Position numbers and translations under genes: made by a program | Notes under the pieces: generated by a model | Told to the model about the DNA's origin: nothing | The model's database searches: none | Seen by the model: the letters and a program-made list of their open reading frames with translations, nothing else | NCBI RefSeq assembly: GCF_001653195.1 | Contig: NZ_JXBB01000060.1 | Coordinates: 58,043 to 122,042 of the forward strand | DNA from: Hydrogenibacillus schlegelii | GTDB taxonomy: Bacteria; Bacillota; Bacilli; Thermicanales; DSM-22653 | Reading direction: 5' to 3' | Length of the DNA stretch: 64,000 bases | In this document: in pieces, positions 8,328-19,721 of the stretch | Numbering within the stretch: position 1 is the stretch's first letter | Layout: the number at the start of each line of letters is the position of its first letter

Positions 8328-9575
8328 TTACGGCAGCGCGAATTCGCCGTTTTTCACCACGACGACGATGAAGTTCGACTTCTGAATCGTGCCGTCGGGG
8401 TTGAAGGTGATCGTGCCGCCGAAGACGGGGAAGTCTTTCGTCTCCCGGAGCGCCCGGACGATCGCCGCCGGCTCGGTCGAGCCCGCCCGCTCGATGGCGT
8501 CGGCCAGAAGCCGCATGCCGTCATACGAGAGGGCGGAGTACGGGCCGGGCTCTTCGCCGTATTTCGCGTAGTATCGTTCGATGAACGCTTTCGCCTCCGG
8601 GATGAATTCCGCCGACGGGCTCATCGTGATGAACGTCCCTTCGGCGTTTTCCTTCCCGGCGATGGCGACGAGCATCTTGTCGTTCGCCCCGTCGCCGACG
8701 CCGATGATCCCCGGCACCTTCGCCGTTTTAAACTGCTTGATGAAAAGCCCGCCGGCGGAGTAGTACGCCGTCCAGTAGGTCGCGTCGGGCTTTAAGCTTT
8801 TCAGCTTGGAGATGACCGGCGTAAAGTCGTTTTCGTCGCTGTTGACCGCCTCGAAGGCGATGACTTCGCCGCCCAGCGCCTCGACTTCTTGCTTCGTCGC
8901 CTCGGCGAGATCCCGGGCAAAGGCGGAATTGTCGTGGACGAGGGCGATCCGCTTCGCCCCTTGCTCCTTGACCATGTACTCCGCCGCCCGTTTCGCCTGA
9001 TGTTTCGTCGTGCCGTTGACGAGAAAGATCTCCGGATATCCCTGCGCCGGAATCTTCTCGGAGTTCGCGGCGGTGACCACCATCGGGATGCCGGCCTGAT
9101 GGTACACGCCGGTCGCCGGGAGTGTCGCGCCGGAGCAGTAGCCGCCGACGACGGCGACAACGCCTTGTGAGACGAGCTTGTTGGCCGCCGCCGTCGCCGT
9201 CTGCGGGTCGCAGGCGTCGTCGGCGAAAGTGAGCTTGATCGTCTTTCCGAGCACGCCGCCCTTGGCGTTCAGTTCTTCGACGGCGAGCTCGATCGCCTGG
9301 TTGATGTCCTGGCCCATCTTCGCTTCCGAACCGGTCGTCGGGGACTGCACGCCGATCAGGATCTCGCCGCCGGACGAACCTCCGGTCGCCTCTCCGGCCG
9401 TCTGGCCCGACGGCGGGCCGTCCGTCGACGCCGTTTTCCCGCCGCATGCCGAAAGAAAGCCGCTGCCCAGAAGGACGAACGCAAGGAGCGCGAGGCCGGT
9501 GATCGTCCGCCGCCCCGGGCGGAGCCGCCGGGGCGCCGGATGAACCGACGAAAAATCCGCCGATCGCCGTTTCAT
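8328..9575 (-). CDS. livJ: Amino-acid ABC transporter substrate-binding lipoprotein (LivJ/LivK type)
   Basis: A 415-residue periplasmic-binding-fold protein of the leucine-binding family. The start at the ATG at 9575 follows AGGAGG by about 12 bases; an ATG at 9599 would precede this Shine-Dalgarno and is less plausible. A lysine/arginine-rich head, a hydrophobic stretch and the lipobox FLSAC show export and lipid anchoring to the outer face of the membrane. Family motifs include ILIGVQSPTTGSEAKMGQD, VVGGYCSGATLP and DGMRLLADAIERAG. It captures the substrate for LivHMGF. Coupling to proline catabolic genes suggests proline or a broad amino-acid set rather than only branched-chain amino acids. 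Confidence 0.93.
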   Translation of the reverse strand: MKRRSADFSSVHPAPRRLRPGRRTITGLALLAFVLLGSGFLSACGGKTASTDGPPSGQTAGEATGGSSGGEILIGVQSPTTGSEAKMGQDINQAIELAVEELNAKGGVLGKTIKLTFADDACDPQTATAAANKLVSQGVVAVVGGYCSGATLPATGVYHQAGIPMVVTAANSEKIPAQGYPEIFLVNGTTKHQAKRAAEYMVKEQGAKRIALVHDNSAFARDLAEATKQEVEALGGEVIAFEAVNSDENDFTPVISKLKSLKPDATYWTAYYSAGGLFIKQFKTAKVPGIIGVGDGANDKMLVAIAGKENAEGTFITMSPSAEFIPEAKAFIERYYAKYGEEPGPYSALSYDGMRLLADAIERAGSTEPAAIVRALRETKDFPVFGGTITFNPDGTIQKSNFIVVVVKNGEFALP

Positions 9576-9606
9576 CGGATGGTTCAACCTCCTGTCCATC
9601 TGTTGA

Positions 9607-9635
9607 AATTTAAACACCTGTTGTCTTTTCAACAA
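9607..9635 (-). promoter_or_regulatory. livJ: Probable sigma-A promoter of the liv-put operon
   Basis: Read leftward, TTGTTG (9635-9630) is separated by 17 bp from TAAATT (9612-9607). The predicted start of transcription is a short distance before the livJ Shine-Dalgarno. The -35 and spacer lie inside the operator-like palindrome at 9614-9639. No sigma54 -24/-12 element (GG...GC) was seen in this interval. Confidence 0.5.
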
Positions 9636-9639
9636 GTGT
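9614..9639. promoter_or_regulatory. Operator-like inverted repeat between livJ and the divergent regulator
   Basis: ACACCTGTTG (9614-9623) and CAACAAGTGT (9630-9639) form a 10-bp inverted repeat with one mismatch and a 6-bp spacer. The repeat overlaps the predicted promoters of both divergent genes. This is the placement expected of an operator for the adjacent Fis-type regulator; binding is inferred. Confidence 0.55.
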
Positions 9640-9656
9640 GGTAAGATGATTATACT
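9628..9656 (+). promoter_or_regulatory. Probable sigma-A promoter of the divergent regulator gene
   Basis: TTCAAC (9628-9633), 17 bp, then TATACT (9651-9656). The ATG of the regulator is at 9721, leaving a leader of about 58 nt. The -35 element sits inside the right arm of the palindrome, so autoregulation is plausible. Confidence 0.5.
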
Positions 9657-9720
9657 TGATATCGCTTACTTCCCGGAATCGCCGATATTTGCACATTCCG
9701 CTGGCGGCAAGGGGATCGAG

Positions 9721-11271
9721 ATGTCGGAAATTAAACAGAGTCGTTCGATGCGCTTCCCTGTGGAGCGGCTCGACGCCATTTTCGAGACGCTCCTTCAGAG
9801 TCTGAACGACGCCGTGACGATCGTCGACCCGACCGGAACGGTGCTGTACTGGAACCGGGCGGCGGAAATGATCTACGGCATTCCGCGTGAGGCGATCGTC
9901 GGCGCCCCGATCGACCGGTTTTTCCCGGCGGGGTCGGTCATGCTCTTTAAGGTGCTCCGAAGCCGCCGGCCGGTGCACCGCCTCTACCACCGGCCGCGGC
10001 CGGACAAGCACGTCCTCATCAACGCCTATCCGATTTTTTCCGCGTCCAGAGAGCTGATCGGCGCCATCGCCGTGGAACAAGATATCACCGAACACGTCGC
10101 CCTCTCGGCGGCCCTGTACGGCGCCCCCGAGGCCGCGCCGGAAGAAGGGACGACAAAGCGGCTTCTCGACATCCTGTTCCCGGACCTTCTGGACCTCGCC
10201 GGGCGAATCGCCGCGGCGCTCAAAGAGCGCCGGCCGGTCCTCCTCCTCGGCGAGCGGGGCTCCGGTCGGGAGGCGCTGGCCCGTTACGTCCACCGGACGC
10301 TCGGCCTGGAGGGGCCGTTCCTCGTCTTTCACAGCCGCCTCGTGCCGGACGGCTTTCAGGCGGCGGAACTCTTCGGCTTTGAAGGCCCCGGCGGGGGGGC
10401 CCCGGAAGCGGGGCTCCTCGAGCGGGCCCGAGACGGGCTTCTGTTCCTCAAAGACGTCGACGCCTGGCCGGAGGCGCTCCAGGCGGCCCTGGCGGAGGCA
10501 CTCGCCGGCGGCCGGTACGTCCGTCAGGGCGGCCGGGAGCCGCTCCCCGTCGCCGCCCGCCTGATCGCCGCCGCCGGCCCGGACCTTCCTGCCGCGGTCG
10601 AGGCGGAGCGGTTTTTGCCGGAGCTCTTTTACCGCTTTTTCGTCTTCTCGCTTCCGCCGCTTCGGGCGCGGCGAAAAGAGCTCCCGGCCCTGGTGCGGCA
10701 CCTCATCGACGAGGCGGCCCGCGCCCTGGGACGGCCGGCGCCGCGCCTGACCGACGAAGCGCTGGCGGCGCTTCTCCACTACGACTGGCCGGGCAATCTG
10801 CCCCAGCTCAAAAACGCCCTCGAATATGCCGTCCTCATGGCCGACGGCGGGACGGTCGAACTCCGGCACCTCCCGGAGCCGATCCGCGCCCGGACGCTTT
10901 TGGCTTACGCGCCGGAACCGTCGGGTCAAGGCCGCCTTCCCGGCGCCGGAGCGATCGCGACGGCCGCGCCGGGGGCGCCCGGGGACAGGGGACGGGCGGG
11001 CGATCGAACGGAAGGCCGGGCCGAAGACCCGGGAACGCCTCCACGATCGGCCGGGGCGGCAGCCGTAACGGCGCCCGAACCGGCTTCTTCCCCGATGCGT
11101 CTCGAACGCCTCCCGGAGGCCCGCCTGGCGCTGGAGCGGGAGCGGATCCTCGCGGCGCTCGGGGCCGCCGGCGGGAACAAAAGCCGCGCGGCGAAGCTCC
11201 TCGGCATCTCCCGCGGCGCGCTGTATTACAAGCTTCGGCAGCTCGGGATCGAAAAAGATTTATCCACTTGA
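9721..11271 (+). CDS. PAS / AAA-like / Fis-HTH transcriptional regulator without the sigma54-contact loop
   Basis: 516 residues from the ATG at 9721, preceded by AAGGGGAT. Residues ~20-125 form a PAS sensor domain (DAVTIVDPTGTVLYWNRAA). Residues ~145-390 align with the AAA+ domain of RocR/NtrC-type activators. Residues ~470-510 are a Fis-type helix-turn-helix (GNKSRAAKLLGISRGALYYK). The AAA part is degenerate: Walker A reads GERGSGRE (Arg for Lys, 177-184), the GAFTGA loop is replaced by a glycine-rich GPGGGAPEAG (222-231), and Walker B reads FLKDVD rather than FLDEIG. A proline/alanine/glycine-rich linker of about 70 residues precedes the HTH. It probably controls the divergent liv-put-rocA operon in response to an amino acid, but at a sigma-A promoter. 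RocR-like ancestry is inference. Confidence 0.85.
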   Translation: MSEIKQSRSMRFPVERLDAIFETLLQSLNDAVTIVDPTGTVLYWNRAAEMIYGIPREAIVGAPIDRFFPAGSVMLFKVLRSRRPVHRLYHRPRPDKHVLINAYPIFSASRELIGAIAVEQDITEHVALSAALYGAPEAAPEEGTTKRLLDILFPDLLDLAGRIAAALKERRPVLLLGERGSGREALARYVHRTLGLEGPFLVFHSRLVPDGFQAAELFGFEGPGGGAPEAGLLERARDGLLFLKDVDAWPEALQAALAEALAGGRYVRQGGREPLPVAARLIAAAGPDLPAAVEAERFLPELFYRFFVFSLPPLRARRKELPALVRHLIDEAARALGRPAPRLTDEALAALLHYDWPGNLPQLKNALEYAVLMADGGTVELRHLPEPIRARTLLAYAPEPSGQGRLPGAGAIATAAPGAPGDRGRAGDRTEGRAEDPGTPPRSAGAAAVTAPEPASSPMRLERLPEARLALERERILAALGAAGGNKSRAAKLLGISRGALYYKLRQLGIEKDLST

Positions 11272-11372
11272 CTTAATTAAGGAAGCCGGCGATAATGGTG
11301 CCGTCTTCCGCTTCGCGAGCCGCCGCGTGAAGGCAGCCATCCTGAACCTGTCAGAGGAGGCCACCGTGGATC

Positions 11373-11975
11373 ATGCGCGTTGCCGTCATCTTCTACAGCG
11401 CCACAGGCACCAATTACCGTCTGGCCCAGGCGGCGGCCCGCGCCGCCGAAGCGGCGGGCGCGGAAGTCCGCCTTCGCAAGGTGGCGGAGCTCGCCCCGCC
11501 GGAAGCCATCGAGCAAAATCCCGCCTGGAAGCGGCATGTTGAAGCGACCCGGGACGTCCCCGAAGCCCGGCCCGACGATCTCGTCTGGGCGGATGTGATC
11601 GTCTTTTCGACCCCGACCCGCTTCGGCAACGTCCCGTCGCAGCTGAAACAGTTCCTCGACACGACGGGGCCGCTCTGGGCGAAAGGCGCCCTCGTCGACA
11701 AGGTCGTCACCGCCATGACCTCGGCGCAAAATCCTCACGGCGGTCAGGAGGCGACGCTCCTTTCCCTGTACACCACGGCCTACCACTGGGGCGCGATCGT
11801 CGTCCCGCCGGGCTACACCGACCCGGCGGTGTTTGCCGCCGGCGGCAACCCCTACGGCACGTCGGCGACGGTCCCCGAGCCGGACACGCCCCTTCCGGAG
11901 GCGGTCGTCCGGGCGGCCGAGCATCAGGTGCGCCGGGCGATCGACATCGCCCGGCGGCTCAACGCCGGCCGTTAA
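11373..11975 (+). CDS. wrbA: WrbA-like NAD(P)H:quinone oxidoreductase (flavodoxin fold)
   Basis: 200 residues, normal length for WrbA. The FMN phosphate-binding loop YSATGTNYRLAQ lies at residues ~8-19. The family signatures FSTPTRFGNVPSQLKQFLDT and TSAQNPHGGQEATLL are present, and the GGNPYGTSATV C-terminal loop is conserved. It catalyses two-electron reduction of quinones in the cytoplasm, limiting semiquinone and oxidative stress. GAGGAGG lies 12 bases before the ATG. The gene stands alone and ends at a strong terminator. Confidence 0.93.
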   Translation: MRVAVIFYSATGTNYRLAQAAARAAEAAGAEVRLRKVAELAPPEAIEQNPAWKRHVEATRDVPEARPDDLVWADVIVFSTPTRFGNVPSQLKQFLDTTGPLWAKGALVDKVVTAMTSAQNPHGGQEATLLSLYTTAYHWGAIVVPPGYTDPAVFAAGGNPYGTSATVPEPDTPLPEAVVRAAEHQVRRAIDIARRLNAGR

Positions 11976-11992
11976 AAAAATCCCGTTCCCTG

Positions 11993-12031
11993 AAAAAACC
12001 GGCCCTTCCGCGACGGAAGGGCCGGTTTTTT
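11993..12031. terminator. Strong bidirectional rho-independent terminator between wrbA and camS
   Basis: The arms CCGGCCCTTCCG and CGGAAGGGCCGG form a perfect 12-bp GC-rich stem with a 3-base loop (CGA between the arms). It is flanked by A6 on the left and T6 on the right. It ends the convergent wrbA (+) and camS/ligA (-) transcripts. Confidence 0.9.
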
Positions 12032-12073
12032 GCCGTCTCCGCTCGGCGTCGGGAGCGGCCGGCTCCCGGGCAC

Positions 12074-15402
<3,329 letters not shown>

Positions 15403-15444
15403 TCACCGGCTTGAGGCCGCGGCGAGCGGTCCGGGGGCACCCCG

Positions 15445-17676
15445 TCAGGCGCGCACGAGCGGCGCGTATGCCGAAAGGAGCTTTTTGATGCCGTGCGGTG
15501 CCGAAAAGGCGACCGTGAGCACCTCGTCGTCTCCGCTTCGCTCGACCGCTATGACGACGCCCTCGCCCCACTTGGCGTGGCGGACCCGGTCGCCGGCGGC
15601 AAAGCCGGAGGCCGGGACGGCAGAGGACGCCGGCCGGGCGGGAAAGGCCCCTCCCGGCCGCGGCCCGGTGGGCCCTCCCGCCCCCTCGCTTCCGGCCGGG
15701 ATGAGGCCGACGGCCGCCGTCCCCCCGGCGCCGGGCGACGCGGGGAAGCCGTCGACGATCTCGAGCACCTCCGGCGGCAGTTCGCTCAAAAACCGCGACG
15801 GCGCCGACGGCTCCACCCGACCGAAGAGCCGCCGCTGGGCGGCGGTGATGAGGTAGAGCCGCTCCTTGGCGCGGGTGATGCCGACGTACATGAGCCGCCG
15901 CTCTTCCTCGAGCTCGTCGTCGTCAAACAGGCTCCGGCCGTTCGGGAAGATGCCTTCGTCGAGACCGGGAATGAAGACGACGGGAAACTCGAGGCCCTTG
16001 GCGCTGTGGAGCGTCATCAGCGTCACCGCGTCCGCCGCCTCGAGCTGATCGACGTCGGTGGCGAGGGCGAGGTCGGCGAGGAAGTCGGCCAGCGTCCCGC
16101 CGGGCGCCTCCGCCTCATACGCCTGAAAGACCGAGTAAAGCTCGGCGACGTTCTCCAGCCGCGCGCGCCCTTCCTCCGTCTCCGCCTCCGCCTCGAGCAT
16201 CGCCCGGTAGCCCGTCTCCTCGAGCACCGCCTCAAGGAGCGCCGAAGGCGGGCGGGCGGCGAGATCCGCCCGGAGGCGCTCGAGAAGATCGGAAAGCGCC
16301 CGCATGCCCTTGGCCGCGGCACCCCGGACCCCGGCCGCCTCCGGCGTCGCCAGGACGTCATACGGCCGAAGTCCCGCCTGGGCGGCGTACTCGACCGCTC
16401 GCTGCCACGACGTCTCGCCGATCCCCCGCCGGGGAACGTTCAAGATCCGTTCCAGCGACAGGGCGTCGCCCGGGTTGACGAGGACGCGGAGATAGGCGAG
16501 GACGTCTTTAATCTCTTTCCGTTCGTAGAAGCGAAGCCCGCCGACGACGCGGTACGGGAGCCCCAACCGGGCCAGTTCCCCTTCGATCGCCCGCGACTGG
16601 GCGTTCATCCGGTAGAGGACGGCGACATCGCCGAGCCGGACGCCGCCTGCGGCGAGGGCGCGGATCTCCTCGGCGATAAAACGCGCCTCGTCGGCTTCGT
16701 CGATGGCGTGATACAGCCGGATCTTCTCGCCGCCGGCCCGGCGCGTCCAGAGCGCCTTCGGCTTTCGGGCCGTGTTGTGGGCGATGACGGCGTTGGCCGC
16801 CTCGAGGATGATCGCCGTCGAGCGATAGTTTTCTTCGAGCAGGATCGTCTTCGCCCCGGGAAAGTCCCGCTCGAAATCGAGGATGTTGCGAAGATCGGCC
16901 CCCCGCCAGCGGTAGATCGACTGATCGCCGTCGCCGACGGCAAACAGGTTTCCGTTCTCCCCGGCGAGGGCCCGCAGGAGAAGGTACTGCACCCGGTTCG
17001 TGTCCTGATATTCGTCGACGAGGACGTGTCGGAAGCGCCGGCGGTACTTCTCCAGCACGTCCGGCCGCCGGCGAAAGAGGATGAGCGTCTGAAGCAACAG
17101 CCCGTCAAAGTCGAGCGCCGCGTGTTCGACGAGCGCCCGTTCATACGCGGCGTAGACGTCGAAGAGCACCCGGGCGGCGGGATCGCCGGCGAGACGGCCG
17201 TACGCCTCGACGTCGATGCCTTCGTTTTTCAGCCGGCCGATCTTCGCCCGCATCGTCCGGGGCGGAAATTTTTTTTCGTCCAGATTGAGCGACCGGAGCA
17301 CCTTGGCGAGCAGCCGGTCGGCATCCTGCGCATCGAGGATCGTAAACCGGGGATCGACGCCGATCGCCTCGCCGTCGATCCGAAGCACCCGGGCCGAAAA
17401 GGCGTGAAACGTCATCAGCCAGACGTCCCGCGCCGCCTCGCCGATGAGCGCTTCGGTCCGCTCCCGCATCTCCCGGGCCGCCTTGTTCGTGAAGGTGATG
17501 GCGAGGATCCCGGTGGGCGGGACGCCCCGCGCGATGAGGGCGGCGATGCGGTGGGTGAGGACCCGCGTTTTGCCGCTTCCGGCACCGGCGACGACGAGCA
17601 CCGGTCCGTCGCCGGCCAGCACCGCTTCCCGCTGCCGGTCGTTGAGGCCCTGAAGAAGCGTGTCGACCGCTTCCAT
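15445..17676 (-). CDS. pcrA: ATP-dependent DNA helicase PcrA (UvrD/Rep family)
   Basis: 743 residues from the ATG at 17676, with GAGGAGG eight bases upstream. Motif I is VVAGAGSGKTRVL near residue 30, motif II includes LVDEYQDTNRVQY, motif III is GDGDQSIYRWRGAD, motif V is MTLHSAKGLEFPVVF, and motif VI is EEERRLMYVGITRAK. It is a 3'-5' helicase for repair, plasmid replication and clearing recombination or transcription intermediates. The C-terminus contains a proline/glycine-rich linker and ends with a Tudor-like DRVRHAKWGEGVVI segment that binds RNA polymerase in PcrA. Nothing in the motifs looks broken. Confidence 0.96.
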   Translation of the reverse strand: MEAVDTLLQGLNDRQREAVLAGDGPVLVVAGAGSGKTRVLTHRIAALIARGVPPTGILAITFTNKAAREMRERTEALIGEAARDVWLMTFHAFSARVLRIDGEAIGVDPRFTILDAQDADRLLAKVLRSLNLDEKKFPPRTMRAKIGRLKNEGIDVEAYGRLAGDPAARVLFDVYAAYERALVEHAALDFDGLLLQTLILFRRRPDVLEKYRRRFRHVLVDEYQDTNRVQYLLLRALAGENGNLFAVGDGDQSIYRWRGADLRNILDFERDFPGAKTILLEENYRSTAIILEAANAVIAHNTARKPKALWTRRAGGEKIRLYHAIDEADEARFIAEEIRALAAGGVRLGDVAVLYRMNAQSRAIEGELARLGLPYRVVGGLRFYERKEIKDVLAYLRVLVNPGDALSLERILNVPRRGIGETSWQRAVEYAAQAGLRPYDVLATPEAAGVRGAAAKGMRALSDLLERLRADLAARPPSALLEAVLEETGYRAMLEAEAETEEGRARLENVAELYSVFQAYEAEAPGGTLADFLADLALATDVDQLEAADAVTLMTLHSAKGLEFPVVFIPGLDEGIFPNGRSLFDDDELEEERRLMYVGITRAKERLYLITAAQRRLFGRVEPSAPSRFLSELPPEVLEIVDGFPASPGAGGTAAVGLIPAGSEGAGGPTGPRPGGAFPARPASSAVPASGFAAGDRVRHAKWGEGVVIAVERSGDDEVLTVAFSAPHGIKKLLSAYAPLVRA

Positions 17677-17699
17677 CGGCGCGCCTCCTCTCTTCCCGC

Positions 17700-17705
17700 A
17701 TTGTA
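17700..17705 (-). promoter_or_regulatory. pcrA: Possible pcrA promoter (-10 only)
   Basis: TACAAT lies on the minus strand at 17705-17700, about 24 bp before the pcrA ATG and directly after the yerC terminator. The -35 position falls in the T-tract of that terminator and is weak, so this is tentative. Confidence 0.3.
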
Positions 17706-17721
17706 CCGGATGCGGGCGCAT

Positions 17722-17746
17722 AAAAAAAGCGCCCGCGTTCGCGGGC
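17722..17746 (-). terminator. Rho-independent terminator after yerC
   Basis: On the minus strand GCCCGCG-AA-CGCGGGC is followed by GC and seven T. It separates the yerC transcript from pcrA, so the ligA/pcrA/camS unit probably has its own promoter. Confidence 0.75.
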
Positions 17747-17871
17747 CGAGGCGGCGGCCGGGATCTGGGACGGGACCGTTCGACCGGACGCGGCGCTTCC
17801 GCCGAAGGCCGGACCGACGCCGGAACCGCGGTCGCCCGTCTCCCGTCCCTCCCCGCCGTCCGTCGACCGCT

Positions 17872-18390
17872 TTAGGCCTCGGACGGAAGACCCGGCGCCG
17901 CCGCTCGCCGGACACGGGCCTCATCCGGCGCCTCTTCGTCCCGGACCTCCGCCGCCAAGGCCGCCGCGTCGGCGCCCCTTCCTGCCGTTTTGCCGGCGCG
18001 GGCCGCCGGCGCTTTCGACCCGGGGGGCCGAAGCGGGTCGGCGGCCGCCGCTTCCTCCCGGCCGTCTCCGAAGGCGGCGCCGGCAGGCGGGAGCTTCCCC
18101 GCCTGCTCCAGCCGCTCGAAGACGAGGGCGTAGCCGTCGTTGCCGAAGTGAAGGCTCCGCTTTACGCGGGAGATCGTCGCCGTCGACGCGCCGGTCTTGG
18201 CCTCGATGGCGGCGTACGTCTCCCCGTCCCGGAGCATCTTGGCGACCATCAGCCGCTGGCCGAACGCCTTGAGCTCGTTGATCGTGCACAGGTCATCAAA
18301 AAACGCATAACACTCCTCCGGCGTCCGCAAGGTGAGGATCGCATCGAACAAAAAATCGATGCCGTACGGCTTCAGCTTCTCCAGGCGCAT
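17872..18390 (-). CDS. yerC: YerC/YecD family TrpR-like DNA-binding protein with an unusual C-terminal tail
   Basis: 172 residues. The core (1-~95) is the YerC family: LKPYGIDFLFDAILTLRTPEECYAFFDDLCTI..., then a TrpR-type helix-turn-helix with the TYAAIEAKTGASTATISRVKRS region. In B. subtilis YerC is a small DNA-binding protein of about 104 residues encoded beside pcrA. Here an alanine/arginine/glutamate-rich tail of about 70 residues is added and may be disordered. The start at 18390 is fixed by the promoter whose -10 overlaps the ATG at 18444, and by AAAGGGGT eight bases upstream of 18390. Confidence 0.88.
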   Translation of the reverse strand: MRLEKLKPYGIDFLFDAILTLRTPEECYAFFDDLCTINELKAFGQRLMVAKMLRDGETYAAIEAKTGASTATISRVKRSLHFGNDGYALVFERLEQAGKLPPAGAAFGDGREEAAAADPLRPPGSKAPAARAGKTAGRGADAAALAAEVRDEEAPDEARVRRAAAPGLPSEA

Positions 18391-18442
18391 CGCCAGCACC
18401 CCTTTGTCCACCCTCGAACCCCTCACCCTTTCGTTTGCCGAC

Positions 18443-18471
18443 ATTATACTTCAACGCTTTAGTTTTGTAAA
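18443..18471 (-). promoter_or_regulatory. yerC: Sigma-A promoter of yerC
   Basis: TTTACA (18471-18466), a 17-bp spacer, then the perfect -10 TATAAT (18448-18443), read leftward. Transcription would begin near 18436, after the upstream in-frame ATG at 18444. That rules the upstream codon out as the start. Confidence 0.8.
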
Positions 18472-18474
18472 ATG

Positions 18475-19629
18475 TCACGGCCGGGACGCCGCCCCGCCGC
18501 CGTCGGCCGGCGCCCCGCCGTCCGGCGCCTCTCCGGCGCCGCGGTACTGAACCGTCGCGCCGACGTCCGGAACGACTTCGACCCACGTCTGGCCCGGCGC
18601 GAAGGCGATCTCCGCCCGGTCTTCCGTGTAGGCCCGAAGGACACCCCGGACGTTCTCCCACGTCACCGGCACGGCCCGGCCGAGGCTGACGAAAACGCCG
18701 CGGCCGCCGCCGTCCAGGTCGATCGCCAGACGGCCGGCCGAATCCAGAATCCGGTGCCGGGCGAAGAGGACGAGGATGTTCGTCGCGGTGAGCGGTTTTC
18801 CCGTCTCCAGGTCCGAATGCGGCTGGCCGTTGATCGCCCGCCGGTACGTCCGGGATTCGGCGTCGTACGTGTACGTCACGCGGTACGACGGGTTGTATCG
18901 AACGAGAAGCTCGTCCGCCGGGCTTCCGACCGGGCGGCCGGGGCCCGTCCACGGATCGACCAGGAAGCGAAAGCCGGGGACGGTGCCGGTGTCGCGGTAA
19001 TGCTTCTTGTCCATCATGGCCCGGACGTTTTCCAGGCTGGTGTAGAGGTTGTGGGGCGCCTTCCGAAACGACGCCCGCCAAAAGTAAGGGTCCGCCTCGC
19101 CCAGAAGGCCGTTCAGACTCGGGAGCCCCCGATCGGCGATCGTCTTCAGCGCCTCGGGGCTCCCGCCGGCGTGGACCATGACCGCATCGAAGCCGTCGGC
19201 GAGGCGGATGAAATACGGCCGGATGCTCCGGATCGGGCCGATGGTGCCGGCGTCGGCCGTCTGGTAGACGGCGGCAAAGCGCGGGATCCCGCCTTCGGCC
19301 AGAAGTTCGTAGACGACGTCGGCCCGGTCGAGCCCCGACTGAGGCCGGGCCTCCGGGCTGTTTTCGATGATGGCGACGATCGCCCGCCGGCCCGGCGCGG
19401 CGTCCGTCGGAAGGCCCGTAAGCGGCGAGACGTACGGCTTCCCGACGGCCGCGTCGCCCCCCTTTTCCTCCGGCGCCGGCGCCCGGACGGCCGGCCCGTC
19501 GGCCGGCGGCGCCTCCGGTTCGGACGCCGGCCGGCTCCGGCAGCCGGCGAGAAGGACAATGAGCGAAAGCGCCCCAAGCGACAGCGTGCGCACGAGGCGC
19601 CGGATCGAACGATGACGCTCCGCCAACAT
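18475..19629 (-). CDS. yerB: YerB-type DUF3048 lipoprotein
   Basis: A 384-residue exported lipoprotein with lipobox LLAGC near residue 26-30, followed by a proline/alanine-rich linker. The DUF3048 signatures are present: PLTGLPTDAAPG, IVAIIENSPEARPQSGLDRADVVYE, FAAVYQ, GPIRSIRPYF and VHAGGSPEAL. Its molecular role is not established in Bacillus. The gene sits beside yerC in the B. subtilis order. It is divergent from the glycosyltransferase at 19722, with only 92 bp between them. Confidence 0.9.
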   Translation of the reverse strand: MLAERHRSIRRLVRTLSLGALSLIVLLAGCRSRPASEPEAPPADGPAVRAPAPEEKGGDAAVGKPYVSPLTGLPTDAAPGRRAIVAIIENSPEARPQSGLDRADVVYELLAEGGIPRFAAVYQTADAGTIGPIRSIRPYFIRLADGFDAVMVHAGGSPEALKTIADRGLPSLNGLLGEADPYFWRASFRKAPHNLYTSLENVRAMMDKKHYRDTGTVPGFRFLVDPWTGPGRPVGSPADELLVRYNPSYRVTYTYDAESRTYRRAINGQPHSDLETGKPLTATNILVLFARHRILDSAGRLAIDLDGGGRGVFVSLGRAVPVTWENVRGVLRAYTEDRAEIAFAPGQTWVEVVPDVGATVQYRGAGEAPDGGAPADGGGAASRP

Positions 19630-19666
19630 CGGTCTCGCTCCTCTCCCAGACCGAACGCGTCGGTCT

Positions 19667-19696
19667 TCGACATGGCGATGAACGTTCGGCTACAAT
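19667..19696 (+). promoter_or_regulatory. Probable promoter of the glycosyltransferase gene
   Basis: TCGACA (19667-19672), 18 bp, TACAAT (19691-19696). The GTG start at 19722 follows with AAAAGGAGGG between them. CCGAACG (19651) and CGTTCGG (19683) form an inverted repeat around the promoter. Confidence 0.4.
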
Positions 19697-19721
19697 GGAG
19701 GCAGAAAAGGAGGGAAAGGCC

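Noticed and set aside
617..11356. Similar ~22-nt strings around 618-640 and 11334-11356 (A-G-C..ATCC.GAACCTG.CAG.GGA)
   Set aside because: Two occurrences with several mismatches in unrelated contexts; no conserved structure or distance, so it may be chance. It would need a genome-wide count.
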